Shown in pieces: positions 16,048 to 25,261 of a stretch of DNA of 64,000 bases. How positions within the stretch are numbered: position 1 is the stretch's first letter; the number at the start of each line of letters is the position of its first letter. The translations under genes and the position numbers were made by a program. The notes beneath the pieces were generated by a model. It made no database searches. It was not told the DNA's origin and saw only the letters and a program-made list of their open reading frames with translations. The DNA is taken from assembly GCF_000349725.1 (NCBI RefSeq), contig NZ_KB714693.1, forward strand, positions 14,433-78,432, given 5' to 3'. This stretch comes from Ligilactobacillus pobuzihii E100301 = KCTC 13174. Its GTDB lineage: Bacteria > Bacillota > Bacilli > Lactobacillales > Lactobacillaceae.

Positions 16048-17346
16048 TTATATTTCTTCTTCCACTTGTTCTTTAACACCCGTATGATTCAACAAAATGT
16101 TTAAGATCACAACAGTAAAGCTGCCGACAACCATCCCATTCCCTAAGATAGTTTGTAGCTGAGCGGGTAAAAATTGCAAGAGGTCTGGTTGAGTCGTAAC
16201 GCCGAGTCCCAGCCCAATCGAAACAGCCATAATCAATAAGTTTTTATTATTCATTTCTACTGCAGATAACATTTTGATACCTTGGGCGCCGACCATACCA
16301 AACATCACAAGCATTGCACCACCAAGAACTGAACTGGGTATCAAAGTAGCGATCGCGCCGAACTTCGGTATCAAACCTAAAACCATTAATAAACCTGCTG
16401 AATAATAAACTGGCCGTAACTTCTTGATACCAGAAAGCTGCACAATACCCACATTTTGCGAGAAAGTCGAGTATGGAAATGTATTGAACACACCGCCTAA
16501 AATCGCAGCTAAACCTTCAGAACGATAACCACGTTTCATATCATCAGTACTTAGATCTTTGCCAGTCACATCCGCCAATGCATAATAAACTCCGGTCGAT
16601 TCGATCATACAAGTTAAAGCCGCTAACACCATAGTTGCGATCGAGGACCATTCAAACTTTGGAACTCCGAAGTAAAATGGAATTGGTAATTGAAACCAGT
16701 TAGCCGAACTAACTGGTGAGAAACCGACACTACCTAAAGCGATAGCTAATAACGTTCCGGCCAAGATCCCGACTAAAATTGAGATTTGTTTGAAAAAACC
16801 ACGACCCCAAATGTTGATCACAATAATGACTAACGCAGTCGTAAAACCTAAAATCAGATTAATTGGTGTACCAAAACTCTTAGCTGTTGAATCGCCACCG
16901 CCTAAATTTTGAAATGCCACGGGGATCAAAGTAAAACCGATCAATGTGATCAAGGAGCCTGTCACGATCGGCGGAAAAAAACGACGTAATTTGGCGAAAG
17001 GCCCGGCAATCAGCATAATGAAGATCCCAGCTGCAATAATTCCGCCATACATATAAGCCCAGCCAAAATTATTACCGATATTTTGCAATGGAGCTACATA
17101 TTCGACCGCACAACCTAAAACAACTGGCATTGCGATCCCCGTCCACCGAGTTCTCTTGAGCTGTAAGAGCGTTGCGATCCCGCACATAAAGATATCCATC
17201 GATACCAAATATGTCATTTGTTGGGCGTTAAAGTTTAATGCTCCTCCGACTAACAATGGCACTAAAATATCTCCTGAGTACATTGCTAACAGATGCTGCA
17301 AGCCTAAAACTAAGTTTTTGGTGATCGATTTGTCTGTATTTTCCAA
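16048..17346 (-). CDS. NCS2 family xanthine/uracil-type permease (PbuX-like)
   Basis: This integral membrane nucleobase symporter has about 14 segments. Family marks are LGLQHLLAMYSGDILVPLLVGGALN near the N-terminus, GVFNTFPYSTFSQNVGIVQLSG and VMFGMVGAQGIKML. The Gln-rich first-helix pattern QHLLAMYSG is typical of xanthine and uric acid permeases. I prefer a TTG start at 17346 (LENTDKS, 432 residues) because AAGGAG lies eight bases upstream; a GTG at 17397 has no such site. It transports xanthine or a related purine; the exact substrate is not determined. Confidence 0.87.
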   Translation of the reverse strand: MENTDKSITKNLVLGLQHLLAMYSGDILVPLLVGGALNFNAQQMTYLVSMDIFMCGIATLLQLKRTRWTGIAMPVVLGCAVEYVAPLQNIGNNFGWAYMYGGIIAAGIFIMLIAGPFAKLRRFFPPIVTGSLITLIGFTLIPVAFQNLGGGDSTAKSFGTPINLILGFTTALVIIVINIWGRGFFKQISILVGILAGTLLAIALGSVGFSPVSSANWFQLPIPFYFGVPKFEWSSIATMVLAALTCMIESTGVYYALADVTGKDLSTDDMKRGYRSEGLAAILGGVFNTFPYSTFSQNVGIVQLSGIKKLRPVYYSAGLLMVLGLIPKFGAIATLIPSSVLGGAMLVMFGMVGAQGIKMLSAVEMNNKNLLIMAVSIGLGLGVTTQPDLLQFLPAQLQTILGNGMVVGSFTVVILNILLNHTGVKEQVEEEI

Positions 17347-17561
17347 AGTTTTGTCTCCTTGTTCGATATTTACTGATTTATGTGTAGATTTTACCACCTA
17401 ATCATCTGTTAAACAATGCAAATATGAATTTTAAACACAATTATAATTATAATGTACGTTTTTAAAATGTAAGTGCTTTATTAAACATCATGCGCGCACT
17501 CAGTTATAATATAATGTGAAAGGATTCACTGTGTCGACATCACGGAAAAGGGGCGTTTAAT

Positions 17562-18626
17562 ATGACACAGAGCAAAAATATTAATGTTAATCTCTCTCAG
17601 GTTCCGACAACCATGCGTGCCTGGATAGTTGAGAAGCAAGGACCAGTTGATTTGGATCCATCACCCTTAAAATTTGTTACCAAAAAAGTTCCACAACCAA
17701 AATCAGAAGAAATCTTGGTACGAGTTTTAGCTTGTGGCGTATGTCGAACTGATCTCCATGTCACGGAAGGAGACTTACCCGTCCATCAACAACATGTTAT
17801 TCCCGGTCATGAAATAATCGGAAAAGTTTGTGCAACTGGACCTCATACTTCCCGTTTTAAAATCGGTCAACGTGTTGGTATCCCTTGGTTACGTTACACC
17901 TGCGGTAAATGTAGTTTTTGTCGCTCTGGAAATGAAAACCTCTGTCCCAATTCTAAATATACCGGTTGGGATCATGACGGTGGTTATGCAGAATACACAA
18001 CTATCAACGAAGCTTTCGCTTATGAGATCCCAGCCTCATTTAGATCCACAGCTGCCGCACCACTTTTATGTGCTGGGATCATTGGTTACCATGCTTATCT
18101 AAAAGCCAATGTACCTGCTGGTGGAACGTTAGGCCTCTATGGTTTCGGTGGTTCAGCACACATTACAGCAGAATTAGCATTAAAGCAAGGTGTTAAAGTT
18201 CATGTTTTAACACGGGGCAAAAATGCCCAAAAACTTGCACTAAAATTAGGCGTTAGTTCAGCTGCGGGGGCTTACGACTTACCGCCTGAGTTGTTAGATT
18301 CAGCCATTATCTTTGCACCTGCTGGCCCGATCATTCCGAAAGCCTTAGAAGGATTGAAGCCTGGTGGTACATTAGCTTTAGCAGGTATTCATATGAGTGA
18401 CGTCCCACCATTAAATTACCAACAACATCTTTTCCACGAAAAAATGATCACCAGTGTGGAAAGTAATACTCGTAAAAATGGCGAAGAATTTTTAAATTTG
18501 GCCGCTCGACTCAACATTCAACCGAAAACTCGTGAATATCCACTGGAGAAAGCACAAACCGCACTGCATTATTTAGCAGTTGGTGACGTTGAAGGTGCAG
18601 GTGTTTTACGGATCGCCAACGATTAA
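17562..18626 (+). CDS. Zinc-dependent alcohol dehydrogenase, medium-chain family
   Basis: This 354-residue enzyme has the catalytic-zinc ligands in ACGVCRTDLH and PGHEIIGKV, and the structural-zinc cysteines in CGKCSFCRSGNENLC. The NAD-binding motif is GLYGFGGSAH. The closest type is the bacterial zinc alcohol dehydrogenase (AdhA-like) that interconverts aldehydes and alcohols with NAD(P)H. The protein has about 15 more N-terminal residues than most members. AAAAGGGG precedes the ATG. It is convergent with pflA across an element copy. It could serve the reduction of acetaldehyde or bulky aldehydes; this is not resolved. Confidence 0.88.
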   Translation: MTQSKNINVNLSQVPTTMRAWIVEKQGPVDLDPSPLKFVTKKVPQPKSEEILVRVLACGVCRTDLHVTEGDLPVHQQHVIPGHEIIGKVCATGPHTSRFKIGQRVGIPWLRYTCGKCSFCRSGNENLCPNSKYTGWDHDGGYAEYTTINEAFAYEIPASFRSTAAAPLLCAGIIGYHAYLKANVPAGGTLGLYGFGGSAHITAELALKQGVKVHVLTRGKNAQKLALKLGVSSAAGAYDLPPELLDSAIIFAPAGPIIPKALEGLKPGGTLALAGIHMSDVPPLNYQQHLFHEKMITSVESNTRKNGEEFLNLAARLNIQPKTREYPLEKAQTALHYLAVGDVEGAGVLRIAND

Positions 18627-18664
18627 CGATCAACATCATTTCTAGCTTTTAGTTAAAAAATAAG

Positions 18665-18808
18665 AAACTGGGACGTTACTAGCTGTGCGATTCTAAAAGG
18701 GCCGTCGCTCTATCCCATTAAATAGGATAGAGCGACGGCCCTTAAACGTGTTCCAAAAGACTAAAGTCTTACTGTAACGGCTTCAAACCACCTTTGTCTC
18801 ACTTTCAT
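18665..18808. repeat. Dispersed intergenic palindromic element, copy 3 (short form)
   Basis: This copy lies between the convergent adh and pflA genes, in the opposite orientation to copy 1. The palindrome at 18699-18741 has left arm GGGCCGTCGCTCTATCC and right arm GGATAGAGCGACGGCCC. Both arms differ from copy 1 at the same stem positions, so pairing is kept. ACGTGTTCC and a terminal tttgtctcac are conserved. The second hairpin is missing. Confidence 0.8.
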
Positions 18809-18810
18809 TA

Positions 18811-19680
18811 TTAACTTACAGGGTTTTCTAAGGTCGAATCTCCGGGCTTCCAATTGCGATAACCTTGATAATCAGCACAATGTAGCAACTTCTGAGCATT
18901 TTGAACCCGCTCATCTGAAGGAGGTTCAATTCCATCTAAACGGTACTTGACACCCATTTCAGCATACTTATGCACACCCATCGTGTGATAAGGTAAAACC
19001 TCAAACTTTTCCACATTATGCAATGTTTTAACAAAATCGCTAGTTTCAGTCAGAAATTCGTCGTTATCAGTGATCGTAGGGATCAAAACTTGTCTGACCC
19101 ACATTGGTTGACCAATGTCAGAAAGATAATGAGCCAAATCTAGAATGTTGTCATTTGGATAACCCGTCAATTTCTTATGTTCTTCAGAATTGATGTGTTT
19201 GATATCCAATAGAACAATGTCTGTAACATCTAACAGTTTATTAAATTTGCTAAACCACGGCTCACGTCGGGTAAACGGCTGACCACAAGTATCCAAGCAA
19301 GTACTGATCCCTAACTTTTTACACTTAGTAAATAATTCAGTCGCAAATTCAATTTGCAATAAGATCTCACCACCAGATAAGGTGATCCCGCCTTTGTCGC
19401 CCCAAAAATCTTTATAGGCAAGTGCCTGATTTAAAATCTCATCGGAAGTCATAGGTGTTCCCACATTTTTCTTCCAAGTATCTGGGTTATGACAAAATTT
19501 ACAACGCATGTTACAGCCTTGCATAAAAGCTACAAACCGTATTCCGGGGCCGTCAACAGCACCGAACGTTTCGATCGAATGAACGTAACCTTCAACTTGA
19601 CCATCACGCATTGGTAATGGACGTAAGCGTGGATTTCTTTTTCTGGTTTTCCTTGTTCTTGTTCTCGTTTCTGTACTCAT
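18811..19680 (-). CDS. pflA: Pyruvate formate-lyase activating enzyme (radical SAM)
   Basis: This 289-residue radical-SAM enzyme installs the glycyl radical on PflB. The iron-sulfur cysteines are Cys56, Cys60 and Cys63 in GCNMRCKFCHNP, preceded by GYVHSIETFGAVDGPGIRFVAF. GGITLSGGEILLQ is the SAM-binding GGE-type motif. Compared with most PflA proteins there is a basic N-terminal extension of about 28 residues (RTRTRKTRKRNPRLR). A later ATG at codon 24 would remove most of it but lacks a visible ribosome binding site. It follows pflB by 44 bases and is probably cotranscribed. Confidence 0.95.
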   Translation of the reverse strand: MSTETRTRTRKTRKRNPRLRPLPMRDGQVEGYVHSIETFGAVDGPGIRFVAFMQGCNMRCKFCHNPDTWKKNVGTPMTSDEILNQALAYKDFWGDKGGITLSGGEILLQIEFATELFTKCKKLGISTCLDTCGQPFTRREPWFSKFNKLLDVTDIVLLDIKHINSEEHKKLTGYPNDNILDLAHYLSDIGQPMWVRQVLIPTITDNDEFLTETSDFVKTLHNVEKFEVLPYHTMGVHKYAEMGVKYRLDGIEPPSDERVQNAQKLLHCADYQGYRNWKPGDSTLENPVS

Positions 19681-19724
19681 AATCTCTCTCTTAACCCCCT
19701 GCTTCTAGATAACTGTACAAACAA

Positions 19725-21980
19725 TTACATTGAAGTATGGAATGTTCTTGAAATAACATCATCCTGTTGTTCCTTAGTCAAGTCTGCAAAGTATACGCAG
19801 TAACCAGAAACACGAATAGTCAATGTTGGGTATTGTTCTGGATGCTTCTGTGCATCGATCAAAGTTTCACGTTTAAAGACATTGACGTTGATATGATGTC
19901 CACTATTCTTCATGTAACCATCGATCATATTAACTAAGGTATCTTCTTGTTCATCTTCAACCTTACCAAGTGTTGTTGGTGTCACAGCAAATGTGTTAGA
20001 AATACCGTCTGTTGCATACTTGTAAGGGATCTTAGCAACTGAAAGTAGTGATGCTAAAGCACCTGAAATATCTGCACCGTATGCTGGGTTAGCACCTGGG
20101 GCAAATGGTTCACCTTGTTCACGACCATTAGGAGTAGCACCCGTATTCTTACCATAAACAACGTTTGAAGTAATTGTTAAAGCAGACGTTGATAATTTAG
20201 CACCCTTGTACAAATGATGGGTGTTCATCTTTTCGTACATCTTCTTAACTAACCAGGTGACGATCTCATCAGCACGGTCATCATTGTTACCATAACGTGG
20301 ATATTCGTTATCAGCCTTAAAGTCAACTGTTAAGCCGTCTTCGTTACGGATAGCTTTAACATGACCATACTTGATAGCTGAAATTGAGTCAGCTGCGACC
20401 GACAAGCCTGAAAGACCTGTAGCGAAAGTATAATCTAAATCAGTATTCTTCAAAGCCAACTGTGCTGATTCATAGTAATACTTGTCATGCATATAATGGA
20501 TAATGTTCAAAGCATTAACATACACGTCAGCCAACCAATCCATCATCTTATCTAATTTATCCATGAATTCATCATAATCAATGTATTCAGAACTCATCTT
20601 CTTTAGTTCAGGACCAACCTGTTGGCCAGTAATTTCGTCGCGACCCTCGTTCAAAGCATATAGAACTGTCTTGGCTAAGTTAGCACGAGCACCGAAGAAT
20701 TGTACGCCTGAATCAATTGGTTGTGCAGAAACACAGCAAGCAATACCATAGTAATCTGTACCCCATTGTCTCTTCATTAAATCATCATTTTCGTACTGGA
20801 TCGTTGAACTTTCAATAGAAACACTGGAAGCATAACGTTTGAATGACATTGGCAAGTTGTCTGACCATAATAATGTAATGTTTGGTTCAGGAGCAGCTCC
20901 CATGTTATGCAAAGTATTCAAGAAACGATAAGCTGTCTTAGTTACATGATGACGACCATCCAAGCCAGTACCTGCCAATGAAAGTGTGGCCCAAATTGGA
21001 TCACCTGTGAATAATGAGTTGTATTCAGGTGTCCGCATAAAGAAGACCATCCGTAATTTCATTGTAAATTGGTCGATTAATTCTTGGGCATCTTTTTCAG
21101 TAATAACACCACGTTCTAAGTCACGGTTGATATAAATATCGATGAAAGTATCGATCCGACCGATCGACATTGCGGCACCATTTTGCGTCTTGATAGCTGC
21201 TAAATAACCAAAGTATAGCCATTGAATAGCTTCTTGAGCATTAGTAGCTGGTTTGGAAATATCAAAGCCATATGAGGCAGCCATTGTCTTCATATCTTTC
21301 AAAGCACGGATCTGATCAGAAATATGTTCACGTTTTTCAATGATGTCACTGGTCATTTCTCCGTCACCAGTATTATTCAAATCATGAACCTTGCCTTCGA
21401 TCAAACGATCAATACCATACAAAGCAACACGTGGGAAATCTGAAACGATCCGGCCACGACCATAAGCATCTGGCAAACCAGTTAAGATCTTGTTATGACG
21501 TGCATGACGAATATCTGCGTCATAAGCATCAAAAACACCTTGGTTATGTGATTTTGCAATCTTAGTATAGAAATATTCAACTTCTGGATCGAGTTTGTAT
21601 CCATTTGTTTCCAAAGCATCTTTGGCCATCCGGATACCACCTTGTGGCAACAAAGAACGCTTCAAAGGTTTATCTGTTTGTAAACCAACAATTTTTTCTA
21701 AATCCTTGTCAAGATAACCAGGAGCATGCGATGTGATCGTAGAAACAACCTTTGTATCAGCATCCAAAACCCCTACTTTACGTTGTTTCATCTTCAAATC
21801 TGTTAATTCGTCATTTAACTTAGTAGTAGCTTTTGTTGGACCTTGTAAAAATGACTCATCACCATCATATTGTACAAAGTTCTTCTCAATAAAGTCACGG
21901 ATATCAAGTTCTGTTTGCCATTGGCCTTTTTTGAAACCATCCCAAGCAGAAGATGTAGTTTCTTCAACCTTATTCATCAT
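19725..21980 (-). CDS. pflB: Pyruvate formate-lyase (formate acetyltransferase)
   Basis: This 751-residue glycyl-radical enzyme cleaves pyruvate with CoA into acetyl-CoA and formate under anaerobic conditions. The active-site cysteine pair is in [11 protein letters not shown] and the radical glycine lies in the C-terminal RVSGYCVYF. The ATG at 21980 (a double ATG, MMNKVEE) has GGGGAGG upstream; an in-frame extension to 22067 lies in the promoter region and is not used. Anaerobic or low-sugar regulation is likely: a 7-bp inverted repeat (22003-22026) lies between the promoter and the gene. It provides acetyl-CoA and, with alcohol dehydrogenase, mixed-acid products. Confidence 0.96.
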   Translation of the reverse strand: MMNKVEETTSSAWDGFKKGQWQTELDIRDFIEKNFVQYDGDESFLQGPTKATTKLNDELTDLKMKQRKVGVLDADTKVVSTITSHAPGYLDKDLEKIVGLQTDKPLKRSLLPQGGIRMAKDALETNGYKLDPEVEYFYTKIAKSHNQGVFDAYDADIRHARHNKILTGLPDAYGRGRIVSDFPRVALYGIDRLIEGKVHDLNNTGDGEMTSDIIEKREHISDQIRALKDMKTMAASYGFDISKPATNAQEAIQWLYFGYLAAIKTQNGAAMSIGRIDTFIDIYINRDLERGVITEKDAQELIDQFTMKLRMVFFMRTPEYNSLFTGDPIWATLSLAGTGLDGRHHVTKTAYRFLNTLHNMGAAPEPNITLLWSDNLPMSFKRYASSVSIESSTIQYENDDLMKRQWGTDYYGIACCVSAQPIDSGVQFFGARANLAKTVLYALNEGRDEITGQQVGPELKKMSSEYIDYDEFMDKLDKMMDWLADVYVNALNIIHYMHDKYYYESAQLALKNTDLDYTFATGLSGLSVAADSISAIKYGHVKAIRNEDGLTVDFKADNEYPRYGNNDDRADEIVTWLVKKMYEKMNTHHLYKGAKLSTSALTITSNVVYGKNTGATPNGREQGEPFAPGANPAYGADISGALASLLSVAKIPYKYATDGISNTFAVTPTTLGKVEDEQEDTLVNMIDGYMKNSGHHINVNVFKRETLIDAQKHPEQYPTLTIRVSGYCVYFADLTKEQQDDVISRTFHTSM

Positions 21981-22002
21981 AATAAATAACCTCCCCAAAT
22001 TT

Positions 22003-22026
22003 GAAAGCGCAATGTCAAACGCTTTC
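22003..22026. promoter_or_regulatory. Inverted repeat operator in the pflB 5' region
   Basis: GAAAGCG (22003-22009) and CGCTTTC (22020-22026) form a perfect 7-bp inverted repeat with a 10-base centre, just upstream of the pflB ribosome binding site. On the minus strand the likely promoter has TTGAAA and TAATAT 17 bases apart a little further upstream. The spacing does not fit a standard cre site, so another regulator may bind here. Confidence 0.5.
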
Positions 22027-22287
22027 TTCTCTATTATATTACAACACTTTGTGATTGTTTTCAACATTAAAGTAGCTTGCTTTTTAGGTCACGTTTCACA
22101 AAGAATTCAAGCTTTTAAAAACCGGTTTTCATTTCTATGTTACCGTATACATTGTTGTTTGTTTAGCAAACTTACAAAAAATAAAGTCATGCTATTTAGC
22201 AAAAAAATTAGCAATTTAGTTCACATAATTTTGCAAAATATAAAATAAATTAATCTTTTTGAACTTTATTCACTAATTAAAAATAAA

Positions 22288-22499
22288 AGGGGCTGGGACA
22301 AAACTAGCTGTGCGGTTATAAAAGAGCCATCGATCTATCCCATTAAATGGGTTAAATCGATGGCTCTTAAACGTGTTCCAAAAGATTGAAGCCTTACTGT
22401 AACAACGATTGCGTTATCCTAGTTCTTCGCTTCGCTACGACCCAAAATAACGCAATCATCGTTACAAATCGGCTTCAAAGCATCTTTTGTCTCACTCTC
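22288..22499. repeat. Dispersed intergenic palindromic element, copy 4 (full length)
   Basis: This copy has the orientation of copy 3 and begins ggggctgggacaaaactagctgtgcgg. The palindrome at 22324-22366 has arms GAGCCATCGAT and ATCGATGGCTC, which show paired substitutions against copy 1. The second hairpin uses ATTGCGTTAT with ATAACGCAAT (about 22407-22467). This is the only full copy not between convergent genes; it lies upstream of pflB and downstream of the 41-residue gene, both on the minus strand. Confidence 0.85.
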
Positions 22500-22512
22500 T
22501 TTAAATATAGAG

Positions 22513-22638
22513 CTAATTATTGCTTGAATTCTGTGCATAATGCAGCAAAAATAAAATCGCCTCTTGGTACGAACATGAACGCCTATTCATTACTGTTTCA
22601 ACCAATTCTTCAGTTGAGGCTTTAGCTGTTAGTGCCAT
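22513..22638 (-). CDS. Small protein, 41 aa, unknown function
   Basis: The frame starts with ATG eight bases after a perfect GGAGG and encodes 41 residues. It begins MALTAKASTEELVETVMNRR and continues through SCSYQEAILFLLHYAQN to a short NSSNN tail. The composition suggests a short amphipathic helical protein, not a secreted peptide. An element copy follows immediately and could end its transcript. I do not know the family. The ribosome binding site and sensible composition argue for a real gene. Confidence 0.55.
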   Translation of the reverse strand: MALTAKASTEELVETVMNRRSCSYQEAILFLLHYAQNSSNN

Positions 22639-22639
22639 C

Positions 22640-23181
22640 CAACATTCCTCCAATACCGAATACCACGTTATCCAAACGTCCGTTCCGATCACCTGTTACT
22701 TACCTATTCTAACGCCCTTATTATTGAATTAAAAGAACGAATACAGTTAAAATATTTTACTTGACACATTTTTTCTTCATACAGCACGTAATTTGACCGA
22801 GAAAAAAATTTTTATGCTGCTGATTTTCTTTAATTTTTATGTATAAAAGAAATATCTAAAGCAAGAAAATAAATTATTTTCTTAATTTAACAGCATTTAT
22901 AAAAGGTCTTTCTCTGCATATTTCAAAAAAATATCATTTTTATCTCAAATTAAAAAAGAAGATGTATCAACTATATAAAAGCAATATTTTTTTAAGTTCT
23001 GATTAAAGAGTTTATTTTCAAAATCATTGATAAGATTTATCTTAAATAAAATATAGGATAATGTTATAATTGTTTGTCGAAAATAAAAAAACATCCACAA
23101 AAAATGTTCTTATTTGAGGATGATTTCATTACTTTCATTTTTCTTTTAAAAACTACTGTAACCAACTTTTATTTAATGTTT
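22640..23181. other. AT-rich intergenic region, 540 bases
   Basis: This stretch is very AT-rich and contains no open frame with a ribosome binding site that I can support. The part next to purA holds a weak hairpin (CATCC at 23092-23096 with GGATG at 23118-23122) followed on the minus strand by seven T, which probably terminates purA. The rest would include the promoter of the 41-residue gene. Confidence 0.5.
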
Positions 23182-24477
23182 CTAAATACCCCAAACGTTG
23201 TCTAAAACGTTTGTCTGGTCACGATCTGGACCAACAGAAAAAGTCGAAATTTTAACGCCAACTAAATCTTCGACTCGATGAATGTACGCACGAGCATTTT
23301 CCGGCAGGTCTTCTAAAGTCTTACAGCCAGTAATATCTTCCTTCCAACCTGGGAGTGTTTCATAAATTGGCTTACATGCCTTTAGTTCTTGCAAGTTAGC
23401 TGGATAATGATAAATCTTTTCACCATTTAAATCATAAGCTGTACAGATTTTTAATTCATCGAGCCCCGTCAAAATATCTAAACAATTTAAAGAAAGATTT
23501 GTCAATCCAGATACACGTTTGGCATGACGCATTACAACACTGTCGAACCAGCCGATCCGACGTGGACGTTTAGTGACCGTTCCATATTCATGACCAACCT
23601 CTCTAATATGAGCGCCGACTTCATCAAATAATTCAGTTGGAAATGGTCCACCACCGACACGTGACGTATATGCTTTGCATACCCCAACTACCTTGTTGAT
23701 TTTAGCAGGACCAACACCACTACCGATCGTAACCCCACCAGCAACAGGATTAGATGAAGTTACAAATGGATATGTTCCTTGGTCAATATCAAGCATAACA
23801 CCTTGTGCACCTTCAAAAAGTACACGTTTTCCGGCATCTAATGCATCATTTAAAACAACCGATGTATCTGTCACATACTCTTTTATTCGTTGGCCATATG
23901 CATAATATTCTTCGAAAATCGTATCAAAATCAAGCTGATCTCCTTCATAATCATACATATTCTTAAATAAACGATTTTTTTCTTCTAAGTTAACTTTTAA
24001 TTGGGCTGCAAAGATATCCTTGTCCAATAGGTCAGCGATTCGGATCCCGACCCGAGCAGCTTTATCCATATATGCTGGCCCAATACCATGAGCAGTAGTA
24101 CCGATTTTACTATCTTTCTTAGCTTTTTCTTGTAATTTATCTAAGACAATATGATAAGGCAAAATAACATGGGCTCGATCTGAAACACGCAAGTTGTCTG
24201 TAGAAACTCCTCTTTCTTTCAAATAGTCAATTTCTTGAGTTAAGGACTTAGGATTTACCACGACACCATTACCGATCACACTAATTTTATCTTGATAAAA
24301 AATACCAGACGGGATCAAACGTAGTTTATAAGTATCTCCATCGAATACGATCGTATGTCCAGCATTATCGCCACCTTGATAACGTGCGATAACTTCCGCA
24401 TCATGACTCAGAAAGTCTGTAATTTTACCCTTTCCTTCGTCGCCCCATTGACTCCCAACTACTACTACTGATGACAT
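23182..24477 (-). CDS. purA: Adenylosuccinate synthetase
   Basis: This 431-residue GTP-dependent enzyme converts IMP and aspartate to adenylosuccinate in AMP synthesis. It begins [23 protein letters not shown], the canonical PurA N-terminus with the GDEGKGK phosphate loop. [27 protein letters not shown] and [12 protein letters not shown] are intact. The start at 24477 has GAGGTG upstream; the open frame reaches back to 24570 without a ribosome binding site. The length matches the family. It stands alone, between an AT-rich gap and the immunity-like gene. Confidence 0.97.
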   Translation of the reverse strand: MSSVVVVGSQWGDEGKGKITDFLSHDAEVIARYQGGDNAGHTIVFDGDTYKLRLIPSGIFYQDKISVIGNGVVVNPKSLTQEIDYLKERGVSTDNLRVSDRAHVILPYHIVLDKLQEKAKKDSKIGTTAHGIGPAYMDKAARVGIRIADLLDKDIFAAQLKVNLEEKNRLFKNMYDYEGDQLDFDTIFEEYYAYGQRIKEYVTDTSVVLNDALDAGKRVLFEGAQGVMLDIDQGTYPFVTSSNPVAGGVTIGSGVGPAKINKVVGVCKAYTSRVGGGPFPTELFDEVGAHIREVGHEYGTVTKRPRRIGWFDSVVMRHAKRVSGLTNLSLNCLDILTGLDELKICTAYDLNGEKIYHYPANLQELKACKPIYETLPGWKEDITGCKTLEDLPENARAYIHRVEDLVGVKISTFSVGPDRDQTNVLDNVWGI

Positions 24478-24685
24478 TACATTCACCTCATTAATATAAT
24501 TGTTGATCACAAATTTCAGTTTGTGCTCGTAAACACACCTTGATAATTGTATCAAACTACCACCTATCAATCAAGTTAAAACCGAATATTATTATATATC
24601 GATGTTTAAAAAATGGAAATTAACGAACTTTATACTTAAAAATAAGTAAAAAAACAACAAGTTACTGTATCGTTATTTTTTTGTA

Positions 24686-24982
24686 TCACCAGGGATCATA
24701 CGGCCTGAAAGGTAACCAACTACGTTGCCGATAAAGTTTTTCCATTTCTTTTAAGGTGTTAAATGTGGTGTCGCCGATAGAAATAGTTCCCTTAACTTTC
24801 AAGGAATACATCGCTAATACCACTTCTTCCATGATCTTTTGCGGTGGGATCTGCCGCTTATTTAATTTTTCTTCGGCCCGATCGATGATTTCCTGAACTT
24901 CCGCCCCACTAGCAGCATTTTCTATTTTAAAAATTGTCATCAATTGATTGGCTTGAGCCGCAATTGCTTTATTGGACTTCAA
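24686..24982 (-). CDS. Putative bacteriocin immunity protein, EntA-immunity type
   Basis: This 98-residue, all-helical soluble protein shows the loose pattern of class IIa (pediocin-like) immunity proteins: an N-terminal helix with QANQLMTIF, then IIDRAEEKLNKRQIPPQKIMEEVVLAMYSLKVKG, then TFNTLKEMEKLYRQRSWL. Such proteins protect a cell from a matching bacteriocin by acting on the mannose PTS receptor complex. No bacteriocin precursor, ABC exporter or histidine kinase gene lies nearby, so it would be an orphan immunity gene. The match is by pattern only and similarity is low in this family. Confidence 0.5.
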   Translation of the reverse strand: MKSNKAIAAQANQLMTIFKIENAASGAEVQEIIDRAEEKLNKRQIPPQKIMEEVVLAMYSLKVKGTISIGDTTFNTLKEMEKLYRQRSWLPFRPYDPW

Positions 24983-25214
24983 TTTTTCATCTCATTCCGT
25001 AAATATTTAGTGTTATTATCCCATTTAATGATTATAATAACCAACTACTGCTCAAAAATATAGTGTCAACTTTATCAAAACTAAATCTATCCCTTGTTCA
25101 ACATTTACTTGTAAGTTAGATAAAATCATCATCCCATCAATTCAATAAGACAGATAATTATCAAAATCACCGTTTTTAAGGGTGATCCAGTAACTTCCAA
25201 AAAAGACATCAAAA

Positions 25215-25253
25215 AACGTTATGACACAGCTTGTTCACATGTCATAGCGTTTT
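25215..25253. terminator. Bidirectional terminator after the acyl-CoA ligase gene
   Basis: The arms AACGTTATGACA and TGTCATAGCGTT pair with one mismatch, with A-runs on the left and T-runs on the right. It closes the beta-oxidation operon on the minus strand. Confidence 0.85.
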
Positions 25254-25261
25254 TTATTCAA

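Noticed and set aside
22386-22625. A 79-codon plus-strand frame
   Set aside because: It runs through the element's second hairpin and is antisense to the better-supported 41-residue gene.
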